In this document: positions 55,541 to 64,000 of the stretch, one piece after another | Position numbering within the stretch: position 1 is the first letter of the stretch | Layout of the letters: every line of letters begins with the position of its first letter | Assembly: GCF_003609835.1 (NCBI RefSeq) | Contig: NZ_AP017898.1 | Coordinates: 2,170,001-2,234,000, forward strand | From: Sphingopyxis sp. FD7 | GTDB taxonomy: Bacteria > Pseudomonadota > Alphaproteobacteria > Sphingomonadales > Sphingomonadaceae | DNA length: 64,000 nucleotides | Direction: 5' to 3' | Position numbers and translations under genes: made by a program | Notes under the pieces: generated by a model | Database searches by the model: none | Seen by the model: the letters and a program-made list of their open reading frames with translations, nothing else | What the model was told of the DNA's origin: nothing

Positions 55541-56257
55541 TCAGCGGCAAACCGTCCACCCAGCCGTCCGCGCGGCCATATCGAAGTGGAAATGATCGGC
55601 GTGCGCGGCATTATGGTCGGGTGACAGCACTGTCGAGAACAGGCCGCACGATCCGTCGCGCACGGCGTGCAGGAACTCGCTGCGCCGGTCGCCGGGCTCC
55701 CAATCGTTGATGAGCGCGATCCGCGTGCCGTCGGCGAGGACGAACGCCGAAATGTCGATCGCATTGGCGGTCGAATGCTGGCTCTGCGCTGCACCACCGG
55801 CGATTTTGCGGCAATTATAGCTGCCGAGATTTTCCAGTTCGACGACCGCTTGCCCGAAATAACGCTCGGCCGCCGGCTGCACGACATCGCGCGTCCACAG
55901 CGCCATCGCCGCGGTGACGGCGCAGCCGGGCGCGGCGTTCGCGGGGCGCATCGTCGGCACGAGGCGGTTGCCGGTCAGAATCATCCGCTGGCTGGCGCGG
56001 CACACGCCCTCGCCCACGACCGGACGCCGCAAATAGCCTGCGCCCGAGCGGTCAAAGGCCGCGAAGCAGGCGGCATCGTCGTCGGCCAGCGCGACCAGCT
56101 TGCGATGCGTCGCCCAGCCCTGCGGGTGCGCAAGCTCGAAGCGCGCGCCGGGGACATGTTCGGGATGATCGCGCATCCATTGCACGCCGCGAACCGCGGC
56201 GAAGGCGAGGAGCAGCGCGACCGCGAACCAGAGGAGATAGGGGCGGAGACTCGTCAC
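55541..56257 (-). CDS. Extensin-family protein
   Basis: The 238-residue protein has an N-terminal membrane anchor (YLLWFAVALLLAFAAVRGV) and an extensin-like C-terminal domain with four or more cysteines: GYLRRPVVGEGVCRASQRMIL, LENLGSYNCRKIAGG, the metal-type QHSTANAIDISAF and the end HADHFHFD. The His/Asp arrangement is that of the zinc peptidase-like extensin_C domain, so a peptidoglycan role is likely. It converges on sufA with no intergenic space. Confidence 0.87.
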   Translation of the reverse strand: MTSLRPYLLWFAVALLLAFAAVRGVQWMRDHPEHVPGARFELAHPQGWATHRKLVALADDDAACFAAFDRSGAGYLRRPVVGEGVCRASQRMILTGNRLVPTMRPANAAPGCAVTAAMALWTRDVVQPAAERYFGQAVVELENLGSYNCRKIAGGAAQSQHSTANAIDISAFVLADGTRIALINDWEPGDRRSEFLHAVRDGSCGLFSTVLSPDHNAAHADHFHFDMAARTAGWTVCR

Positions 56258-56321
56258 GCGCCCCAGATGACGGACTTGAGGCGTCCCGGCAAGGAACGGG
56301 TCGCCCCCGCGAGGGCGACGA

Positions 56322-57731
56322 TTATGTCAGCGGCTCGAACGTCACCATCAGCCCGTCCTTGGGGCGCGGAATCGGCAGCATCTGCCATTCGGGGGCATAG
56401 CCGGGCGCGATGCTGATCCGGTGCGTCGTGACGACATGATGGAAAAAGATTTTCGCCTGCATGTATGCGAAATGCAGCCCCAGGCACATATGCGCGCCAC
56501 CGCCGAAAGGCACCCAGGCATATTTATGCCGCCCGCGCGCGACCTCCGGCGAAAAGCGCATCGGGTCGAACTTGTGGGGTTCGGGCCAATGCTCCTCCAT
56601 CATATGCGTGAAGGCGGGGCTGACCCCGACCGGGGTGCCCGCGGGGATGCGATAGCCGCCGAACTCGAAATCCTTGAGCGCGCGCCGCGGAAAGCTCGGC
56701 ACGGGGGGCACGAGCCGCAACGCTTCCTTGAACGCCCATTCGGTAAGCTCGAGCTCGCCAAGGCTGTTGTGCCCGACGCCCTCGCCCGCAGGGGCGACGG
56801 CGAGCATCTCTTCACGAAGCCGGTCCTGCCATTCGGGATGGCGCGCGAGTTCCCAGACGAGCGTGGTGATCGAGCTGGTGATCGTGTCGTGCGCCGCCAT
56901 CATCAGGAAGTTCATATGATCGACGATCGCGTCGACACTCATATGGTCGCCATTGTCGTCGCGCGTGCGGCAGATCTGGCTGAACATGTCCTCGCCCGCG
57001 CCTTCGCGGCGTTCGGGGACCATGCGGCTGAAATAATCGACCAGATAGGCGCGGCCCCTGGCGCCGCGGCCCATCGCGGTGAAAGGAAGCGGGCGGCGCA
57101 CGATGCCGATCGACGCCTGCACCATGTCGACGAAGGCCTTGTTGACCTTGTCCGCCTCCGGCCCCCAGGGGATGCCGAGAAAGCTGGTGGCGGCGAGGTC
57201 GAGCGTCAATTCCTTGATCGCGGGATAGAATTTGAAACTCTTGCCGCTCCAGCTCGCAACCCGCCCCCTGATCCCGTCATTGAGCGCCTCGGCATAATGG
57301 CGCATCGGTTCGGGCTTGAAGGCGACCGACAGAAGCTTGCGGTCGGCGCGATGCCTGTCGAAATCCATCAGCATCAGCCCGCGCGGGAAGAGGAGGTTAA
57401 GCACCGGCCCCCAGCCCTGTTCGGACGAGAAAATCTTGTCGCGGTCGAACATGACCAGCTCGTTCGCTTCCGCCCCGTGCAGCGCGACGCTGCGCCCACC
57501 GAAACTGTTGTTGCGATAGACGGGGCCATATCGGGCGACCATTCGGCGCGCGAAGGCGGGGTAGTCGCGCAGCTGTTCGAGCGTGTTGCCGATCACGGGC
57601 AGCCCATCCTCGCCCGGAATATGGTCGATCGCGCTGTCGGGATTGCGCGGCAGCCAATGCTGCGTATCGGGGCCGAAGCGTGCGGCCGACCAACGGCTGC
57701 TGGCGGGGTGGATTTGCGTCGGCGCGTTCAT
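56322..57731 (-). CDS. Cytochrome P450
   Basis: The 469-residue haem monooxygenase has the I-helix AAHDTITSSITT, the K-helix ExxR (KEALRLVPPVPSFPRR), and the haem-binding FGGGAHMCLGLHFA with Cys416. Sphingomonad P450s of this kind act on terpenoids, sterols or fatty acids; the substrate here is unknown. No ferredoxin or reductase gene is adjacent, so electrons come from elsewhere. The ATG at 57731 is chosen because the earlier in-frame codons do not look like coding sequence. Confidence 0.92.
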   Translation of the reverse strand: MNAPTQIHPASSRWSAARFGPDTQHWLPRNPDSAIDHIPGEDGLPVIGNTLEQLRDYPAFARRMVARYGPVYRNNSFGGRSVALHGAEANELVMFDRDKIFSSEQGWGPVLNLLFPRGLMLMDFDRHRADRKLLSVAFKPEPMRHYAEALNDGIRGRVASWSGKSFKFYPAIKELTLDLAATSFLGIPWGPEADKVNKAFVDMVQASIGIVRRPLPFTAMGRGARGRAYLVDYFSRMVPERREGAGEDMFSQICRTRDDNGDHMSVDAIVDHMNFLMMAAHDTITSSITTLVWELARHPEWQDRLREEMLAVAPAGEGVGHNSLGELELTEWAFKEALRLVPPVPSFPRRALKDFEFGGYRIPAGTPVGVSPAFTHMMEEHWPEPHKFDPMRFSPEVARGRHKYAWVPFGGGAHMCLGLHFAYMQAKIFFHHVVTTHRISIAPGYAPEWQMLPIPRPKDGLMVTFEPLT

Positions 57732-57890
57732 CGGGTCGAATCCTTGTCCATCCTGGCGTTGGCCCGATGGGTATCGCACTACTGACAATGGTGCAAGTAA
57801 GGCTTTGCGCACCATTCACCGCAAATTCAACTCGGCTCGGGCAGTTTCGACCCCAGGGTCGCAATCCGCCGACCGAGAAGGACCGAGTCC

Positions 57891-58712
57891 ATGCCCATGC
57901 GTTCCACGCGCGCCCTTTCCATCGCATTCGGCGCGCTCGCGACGACGATGCTGTCCGGATGCTATTATGGCGACGTCCATGGCGCGAGCTATGCTGCGCG
58001 CGGCGATTGCGCGGCGCGCTATGGCGATGCCTATTATGATTATGGCGGCTATGCCTATGACGACGGCTATGGCTATGATTGCTATGACGCCGCCGATTAT
58101 GGCAGCGGGTTCGTCCAGATCGGCTTTGGCGGCGGCTGGTACGACAATTATTATTACCCCGGCTACGGGCTGTGGATGTTCGACCGCTATCGCAACCGCT
58201 ATCCGCTGCGCGACCATTATCTGAACTATTGGGGCGGGCGGCGCGCCTGGTGGAAATATCATGGCAAGCGCGGCGACGGGAAAGCCGGCCGCCCTGGCTG
58301 GCATCGCGACCGCGACGGCGATGACGACCGCGGGCGCGGCAAGGGACGGCCCGGCTGGAATCGCGATGCGCACGACGACGATCGCCCGCGTGGCGCGCGT
58401 CCGCGACGGCCCGCAGAAGGCATGACCGGCACGCCGCGAGCGATCCGCAACCTGCCCGCGACCGAACCGGGCGAGATATATTCGCGGCCACGCGGGCGGG
58501 GCGAGACACGCGCGACGCAACGCTCGCGTCAGCAATGGCCGGAGAGTGGCGCAGCGCCGTCCGGCACGGCGCCGGTTTTAAAGAGCGCGCCCCCTGTCGC
58601 GCGCCCGGCCGTCCGGTCGGCTCCGCCACCGCGAGCGAGCACGCCAGCGGCACCGCCACCTCGCGCGCGCGCCAACCGCGTCGACCGGCCCAACAAGGTG
58701 CGCGATCAATAG
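57891..58712 (+). CDS. Tyr/Gly/Asp-rich lipoprotein with basic tail
   Basis: The 273-residue protein has a lipoprotein signal (ATTMLSGC, lipobox LSGC). A Tyr/Gly/Asp-rich segment (residues 28-115, with repeated YDYGGYAYDDGYGYD-like text) is followed by a low-complexity part rich in R, G, D and P (GRPGWHRDRDGDD), then an Ala/Pro tail. I recognise no domain. It is probably an envelope protein with a disordered surface part. The second ATG (MRSTRAL) may be the true start. Confidence 0.72.
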   Translation: MPMRSTRALSIAFGALATTMLSGCYYGDVHGASYAARGDCAARYGDAYYDYGGYAYDDGYGYDCYDAADYGSGFVQIGFGGGWYDNYYYPGYGLWMFDRYRNRYPLRDHYLNYWGGRRAWWKYHGKRGDGKAGRPGWHRDRDGDDDRGRGKGRPGWNRDAHDDDRPRGARPRRPAEGMTGTPRAIRNLPATEPGEIYSRPRGRGETRATQRSRQQWPESGAAPSGTAPVLKSAPPVARPAVRSAPPPRASTPAAPPPRARANRVDRPNKVRDQ

Positions 58713-58721
58713 GTAAAAGGG

Positions 58722-60047
58722 TCAGCCGGGGCCACGCGCCTCGGGCTGATCGTCGATCCCGGCCGAAACGACCGTTGCCGCGACCAGGTCGCCGATGACG
58801 TTCAGCGTCGTGCGGCACATGTCGAGGAAGCGGTCGACGCCGAGCACCAGCCCGATGCCCGCCGGTGGAACGCCGACCATCGCGAGGATCAGCGCGATCA
58901 CCGGCAAGGATCCTGCCGGAACGCCCGCCGTCCCGATACCCCCGAGGATGCACACCGCCATCACCATGATCTGCTGTTGCAAGGTCAGGTCGACACCGAA
59001 GAATTGCGCAAGGAAAATCACCGTCACGCCCTCGAACATCGCGGTGCCATTCTGGTTCGCGGTCGCGCCGATGGTGAGCACGAAGCGCGCGACCCGGTCG
59101 GGCAGGTGCAGCCGGTCGTGCGCGACGCGCAGCGCCGTCGGCAAGGTTGCGTTCGACGAAGCGGTGGAGAAGGCCATCACCGACGCTTCCTGCGTTTCGC
59201 GGAAAAAGGCGATGGGCGATTTGCCGGCCAATGTCTTGAGCAGGATCGGAAAGACGACGAACATCTGCAAGCCCAGCGCCAGCAACACTACGCCGACAAA
59301 CGCCGACAGGCGGACAAGCAGGTCGACCCCGAACTGCGCGCCAAGGTTGAACATGAAGCAAAAAATGGCGATGGGCGCGAGGCGGATGACCAGCCCGATC
59401 AGTTTCATCGCGACCTCGAACACACCCTCGATCGCGCTTTTCAACGCCTGCGTCTGCGGCGTCTGCACCATCATCAGCCCGATGCCGAAAAACAGCGCAA
59501 AGAACATCACCGCAAGCACGTCGTTCTGGCTCATCGCAAGGAAGAAATTATTGGGGACGATCGCGACGATCGCGTCGGCCCCCGCCTTCGCCTCACGGCT
59601 CGTCTGGATGATGCTGCCTGCGCGCTCGGCGCCGTCGGCGATCAGCGAGCGCGCGACCTCCGGATCGACGCCCGCGCCCGGCTGGAGCAGGTTGACGACG
59701 AGCAGGCTGATCGCAACCGCGATCGTCGACACGAGAATCGTGTAGATCAGCGTGCGCAGCCCCACCGTCTTGAGCGCGCGCATCTCGCCCATCTCGGCCA
59801 CGCCGACGATCAGCGCCGATACCAGCAGCGGGATGACCAGCATGAAGAGCAGGCGCAGGAAGACATCGCCAACCTTGCCGAGATAGAAGATCACCTCGTC
59901 GACCCACGGCTGCCCCGCGGCGCCATAATGCGCGGCCAGCCCCGCGAGCAGGCCGACAACAAAGCCGATCAGCATACGCCATTGCAGACGCCGCGCGCGC
60001 GCTTCTTCCTGCCCCTCGGCCGGCATCACGATGCTCGCTTCGGCCAT
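58722..60047 (-). CDS. Dicarboxylate/amino acid:cation symporter (DAACS/SLC1)
   Basis: The 441-residue membrane protein matches GltP/DctA: eight helices plus two hairpin loops. Visible are the serine-rich hairpin AFSTASSNATLPTAL (near 330) and the helix-7 motif GATANQNGTAMFEG, the equivalent of NMDGT. GGIGTAGVPAG forms the second hairpin. Substrate is C4-dicarboxylate or glutamate/aspartate, coupled to Na+ or H+. The ATG at 60047 has GGAAGAATTG upstream. Another permease gene follows divergently in function but in the same direction. Confidence 0.93.
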   Translation of the reverse strand: MAEASIVMPAEGQEEARARRLQWRMLIGFVVGLLAGLAAHYGAAGQPWVDEVIFYLGKVGDVFLRLLFMLVIPLLVSALIVGVAEMGEMRALKTVGLRTLIYTILVSTIAVAISLLVVNLLQPGAGVDPEVARSLIADGAERAGSIIQTSREAKAGADAIVAIVPNNFFLAMSQNDVLAVMFFALFFGIGLMMVQTPQTQALKSAIEGVFEVAMKLIGLVIRLAPIAIFCFMFNLGAQFGVDLLVRLSAFVGVVLLALGLQMFVVFPILLKTLAGKSPIAFFRETQEASVMAFSTASSNATLPTALRVAHDRLHLPDRVARFVLTIGATANQNGTAMFEGVTVIFLAQFFGVDLTLQQQIMVMAVCILGGIGTAGVPAGSLPVIALILAMVGVPPAGIGLVLGVDRFLDMCRTTLNVIGDLVAATVVSAGIDDQPEARGPG

Positions 60048-60122
60048 CAATTCTTCCCCCTGCTTGCGACCTGTAAGGCCGCGGACCCTAGCGGCGGCCA
60101 AAATGGCGCGCAACCGGCGCGT

Positions 60123-61913
60123 TTACATCAACAGGCTGATCGCAACGACCGTCGCGGCGCCGACGCACACGGTCATGGGAATACCGGCGCGCAGGAAATC
60201 GACGAAGCGATAATTGCCCGCCGCATAGACGAGCGTGTTCGTCTGATAGCCAATCGGCGTCGCAAAGCTGGCCGACGCCGCGAACATCACCGCAACGACC
60301 AGTGGATAGGGATCGACGCCGAGATCGCGCGCCACCGCAATGGCGAGCGGGGTGACGAGGATGGCGACCGCATTGTTGGTCACCACCTCGGTCAGCAGCA
60401 CCGAAATGGCATAGGTGGCAAGCACCAGCCCCCACGGCGGCACATCGACCAGAATCGGGGTAAGCTTGCCGACCACCAACGCCACGCTGCCGGAGTTTTC
60501 GAGCGCCAGCCCGACCGCGAGCATCGCGAAGATCAGCACCAGCACATTGCCGTCGATCGAATCCCATGCCTCGTCGGCGTCGATGCAGCGTGTCACGAGA
60601 ATCAGCCCGACGCCGATGATCGCCGCAACGCCGATGTCCATCACGTTGAGCGCGGCAAGCAGAATGACGCCGAGCAGCGCGCCGATCGCGATCGGCGCCT
60701 TGCCACGCCGAAACTCGCGTTCGGTCGTCGAACCGACGCCATAGAGGTGCGGATTGCCGTACATCTGCTCGATCTGATCGGCCGGGCCGGTAACCAGCAC
60801 GCGGTCGATCGCCTGGATGCGCGCATTGGGCAGGTCGGGGCCCGGCGTCTTGCGAAAGCGCGCGATGCCGAGGATGCGGACGCGCAGCGCCGACAGAAAC
60901 GGGATTTCGATCAGGCGGCGGCCGATCGCGGGATGGCTGGGCGCGATCATCGCCTCGACGATCTCTTCCTCATCCTGTTCGACATCGTCATGCCCCGCGG
61001 TCAGCCCGATCGCGACATTCTTGTTCGCGCGCAGCGACAGCAGCTCCGCCAGTTCGAGCCGCAGCACCAGCCGGTCGTCGGCCTGCAACTTTTCGTCGGC
61101 GAGCGCGGTGCGGCGCAGCGCGCCGCCCCGCTTCAGTCCGACCAGCCTGACGTTGGCCCGCCTGGCGAAGGGCACGTCGCCGACGCGGCGGCCCACCAGA
61201 TTGCCGCCCTTCAATATCCGCACTTCGGACAGGAAGGAACGGTGATCCTGGCTGAGCGCAATCTGGTTCGGCGTATCGTCGGGCAGGAAGCGCCGCGCGA
61301 TCGACAACAGCCCAAAAGCCCCGACCACCCCGGCGACCAGTCCGACCGGCGTGATGGTGAAGATACCGAAGCGGTCGAGGCCATTTTCCTCCGCCACGGC
61401 CGCCACGAGCAGGTTGGTCGAGGTGCCGACCAGCGTCGTCGTGCCGCCGAGGATCGCCACATAGGACAGCGGGATCAGCAGGCGCTTGGCGCCGAGGTTG
61501 AGCGCCGCCGCCAGCCGGAGCATGATCGGGATCATCACGACGACGACGGGCGTGTTGTTGAGGAAGGCCGAGGCGACATAGACGCCGAGGAACATTTCGG
61601 CGAGCGCAAGCTTTGGATGTCGCTGCGCACGCGCGATGATCCGGCTCGCGATGGCGTCCAATGTGCCCGTGCGCAGCAGCGCGCCCGACAGGATGAACAT
61701 CGCGCCGATCGTCACCGGCGCCGGGTTGGAAAAGACAGAGAAAAGATCGCGCCCCGACAATATGCCGAGAAAGAGGAAGGTGCAGGTGCCGAGGATCGCG
61801 ACGACGGTTGCCGGAAAGCGTTCCAGAACGAAGCCCACGAACATCACCGCCAGGACGACCAGGCCGATGATCGCCTGATATTCGGTGACAAAGGCGCGGG
61901 CGACGTCGATCAT
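60123..61913 (-). CDS. SLC13-family permease with two TrkA-C domains
   Basis: The 596-residue protein has a bundle of about six helices, two cytosolic TrkA-C domains (from LSEVRILKGGNLVGRRVGD and AMIAPSHPAIGRRLIEIPFL) and a second helix bundle, the usual layout of the DASS/SLC13 citrate- or sulfate-transporter group. Motifs NNTPVVVVMIPIMLRL and TSTNLLVAAVAEENG lie in the first half, with VLLTEVVTNNAVAILVTP and ATPIGYQTNTLVYAAG in the second. Substrate unknown. Its start has no strong ribosome binding site but the length is normal. Confidence 0.92.
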   Translation of the reverse strand: MIDVARAFVTEYQAIIGLVVLAVMFVGFVLERFPATVVAILGTCTFLFLGILSGRDLFSVFSNPAPVTIGAMFILSGALLRTGTLDAIASRIIARAQRHPKLALAEMFLGVYVASAFLNNTPVVVVMIPIMLRLAAALNLGAKRLLIPLSYVAILGGTTTLVGTSTNLLVAAVAEENGLDRFGIFTITPVGLVAGVVGAFGLLSIARRFLPDDTPNQIALSQDHRSFLSEVRILKGGNLVGRRVGDVPFARRANVRLVGLKRGGALRRTALADEKLQADDRLVLRLELAELLSLRANKNVAIGLTAGHDDVEQDEEEIVEAMIAPSHPAIGRRLIEIPFLSALRVRILGIARFRKTPGPDLPNARIQAIDRVLVTGPADQIEQMYGNPHLYGVGSTTEREFRRGKAPIAIGALLGVILLAALNVMDIGVAAIIGVGLILVTRCIDADEAWDSIDGNVLVLIFAMLAVGLALENSGSVALVVGKLTPILVDVPPWGLVLATYAISVLLTEVVTNNAVAILVTPLAIAVARDLGVDPYPLVVAVMFAASASFATPIGYQTNTLVYAAGNYRFVDFLRAGIPMTVCVGAATVVAISLLM

Positions 61914-61948
61914 TTTACCACCGGAGCCTGCTCATCTTCATCTCGATC

Positions 61949-62024
61949 GTCATTCCGGCGAAGGCCGGAATCTCACCATGGCGTTCTGCCGTGGCGGCGA
62001 GATTCCGGCCTTCGCCGGAATGAC
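61949..62024. repeat. Palindromic repeat (gtcatcccggcgaaggccgggat family)
   Basis: A 76-bp element with arms gtcattccggcgaaggccgg and ccggccttcgccggaatgac, between aroC and the permease gene. Confidence 0.9.
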
Positions 62025-62064
62025 GCCATGATGTGAGATCGCGTTTCAATCCAGCCCGACCAAG

Positions 62065-63141
62065 CTAACCGCACTGCGCCCGGTGGAGCAGCTTGTGGTC
62101 GGCGAGCACCAGCGCCATCATCGCCTCGACCACCGGCGCGCCGCGGATGCCGACGCAGGGGTCGTGGCGGCCCTTGGTCACGATGTCGGTCGCCTCGCCC
62201 GCCTTGTTCACCGTGGGCACGGGGGTGAGGATCGAGCTGGTCGGCTTGAAGGCGACGCGCACGACGACGGGCTGGCCGGTCGAAATGCCGCCCGCGATGC
62301 CGCCGGCATTGTTCGACAGGAAATCGGGGCGGTTGCTGCCGTCGGTCGCGGGCCGCATCGGGTCGGCATTCTCCTCGCCGCGAAGCCGCGCGGCGTGGAA
62401 TCCAGCGCCGATCTCGACGCCCTTTACCGCGTTGATCCCCATCATCGCGGCGGCAAGGTCGGCGTCGAGCTTGGCATAGACGGGCGCGCCCCACCCCGCG
62501 GGAACGCCGCTCGCGGCGCATTCGATGACCGCGCCCAGCGAACTGCCCGCCTTGCGCGCGGCGTCCATCAGCGCTTCCCAGCGCTGCGCTGCGGCCGGAT
62601 CGGGGCAGAAAAAGGGATTGCGGTCGATTTCTTCGAGGTCAAAGTTTTCCGGGTTGATCGCATCGCCGCCGATTTCGGCGACCCAGGCGTGAATCTGAAC
62701 CTCCGGGATCACCAGCCGCGCCACGGCGCCCGCGGCGACGCGCGCCGCGGTCTCGCGCGCGCTCGACCGGCCGCCGCCGCGATAATCGCGGATGCCATAT
62801 TTGGCGTCGTAGGCATAATCGGCGTGGCCGGGGCGATAGGCCTGCGCGATGTCGCCATAATCCTTCGACCGCTGGTCGACATTCTCGATCATCAGGCTGA
62901 TCGGCGTGCCGGTCGTCTTGCCCTCGAACACCCCCGACAGGATGCGCACCTGGTCGGGCTCCTGCCGCTGCGTCGTGTGGCGCGACTGGCCGGGGCGGCG
63001 CCTGTCGAGGAAGGGCTGGATGTCGGCCTCGGACAGCGACAGGCGCGGCGGGCAGCCGTCGACGACCGCGCCGAGCGCGGGGCCGTGGCTTTCCCCCCAA
63101 GTCGTGAAGCGAACGACGCGCCCGAAGCTGTTGAAACTCAT
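62065..63141 (-). CDS. aroC: Chorismate synthase
   Basis: The 358-residue FMN-dependent enzyme catalyses the last step of the shikimate pathway. The signatures are clear: [25 protein letters not shown] (start in part), [36 protein letters not shown] (in part) and the C-terminal [26 protein letters not shown]. Length is normal. It is the last gene of a likely unit with the GNAT and fabI genes upstream. Confidence 0.96.
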   Translation of the reverse strand: MSFNSFGRVVRFTTWGESHGPALGAVVDGCPPRLSLSEADIQPFLDRRRPGQSRHTTQRQEPDQVRILSGVFEGKTTGTPISLMIENVDQRSKDYGDIAQAYRPGHADYAYDAKYGIRDYRGGGRSSARETAARVAAGAVARLVIPEVQIHAWVAEIGGDAINPENFDLEEIDRNPFFCPDPAAAQRWEALMDAARKAGSSLGAVIECAASGVPAGWGAPVYAKLDADLAAAMMGINAVKGVEIGAGFHAARLRGEENADPMRPATDGSNRPDFLSNNAGGIAGGISTGQPVVVRVAFKPTSSILTPVPTVNKAGEATDIVTKGRHDPCVGIRGAPVVEAMMALVLADHKLLHRAQCG

Positions 63142-63147
63142 AAGTCC

Positions 63148-64000
<853 letters not shown>

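Noticed and set aside
58977..62036. A 1019-codon open frame on the + strand
   Set aside because: It is antisense to the DAACS symporter and the SLC13 permease, both with clear family motifs. The translation is a monotonous mix of R, D, Q and H without domains.

Overview
The window is chromosomal DNA of a high-G+C alphaproteobacterium. Several traits point to the Sphingomonadaceae, plausibly Sphingopyxis or a close relative: small proteins typical of that family (UrcA, DUF1465, two YdcH/DUF465 proteins, an Asp/Arg-rich microprotein, DUF6356), a DksA with a single cysteine, and many short palindromic repeats between genes. The genus is an inference. No phage, complete insertion sequence, CRISPR array, rRNA or tRNA gene was found. 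Most genes are core housekeeping genes, separated by palindromic repeats of at least seven sequence families.

Layout. 1-3.7 kb: partial membrane protein, DsbA-like oxidoreductase with a coupled microprotein, DUF1465, a divergent YdcH pair, PilZ protein, DksA. 4.1-5.5 kb: an exported Ser/Thr/Gly-rich protein with a PEP-CTERM-like tail, followed by a strong terminator. 5.5-10.8 kb: serS, surE, a K+ channel, DUF1761, rimO. 11-13.2 kb: phosphate transporter Pit with a Nudix-DUF47 fusion protein. 13.4-21.1 kb: Baeyer-Villiger-type monooxygenase, two peptidases, argC, a sorbosone-dehydrogenase-like protein. 21.1-28.2 kb: dnaN, a LysR regulator, UrcA, rlmN, a small beta-barrel protein, YnfA. 27.5-31.6 kb: arylesterase divergent from an ABC exporter, the same arrangement as tesA/ybbA-ybbP. 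31.6-37.2 kb: a VapBC module with a fused antitoxin, TauE permease, a Tat-exported possible metallopeptidase, AraC regulator, thrS. 37.3-49 kb: MerC-type protein under a perfect dyad, thioesterase and hydrolase genes, gloA-gloB (methylglyoxal detoxification), acyl-CoA synthetase, gamma-glutamyltransferase, pyrD, DUF885, an AraC-type regulator. 49.1-55.5 kb: a candidate small RNA, then the complete SUF iron-sulfur operon (sufR-sufB-unknown-sufC-sufD-sufS-sufT-sufA). 55.5-64 kb: extensin-like protein, P450, two transporters, aroC, a GNAT protein and the 3' part of fabI.

The most unusual signal is in the SUF operon, where palindromic repeats of several families have entered five places. One lies in frame inside sufC and adds about 30 residues between Walker A and the Q-loop. 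One encodes the C-terminal tail of the SufR-type regulator. One separates sufB from a degenerate second copy of its own last 18 codons, followed by an unknown 95-residue gene. This resembles the in-frame palindromic elements known from Rickettsia. Other items of note are the Nudix-DUF47 fusion beside Pit, a roughly 200-bp composite repeat present twice in opposite orientation, the DUF7662-VapB antitoxin fusion, and a small-RNA candidate with two CCUU-containing hairpin loops.
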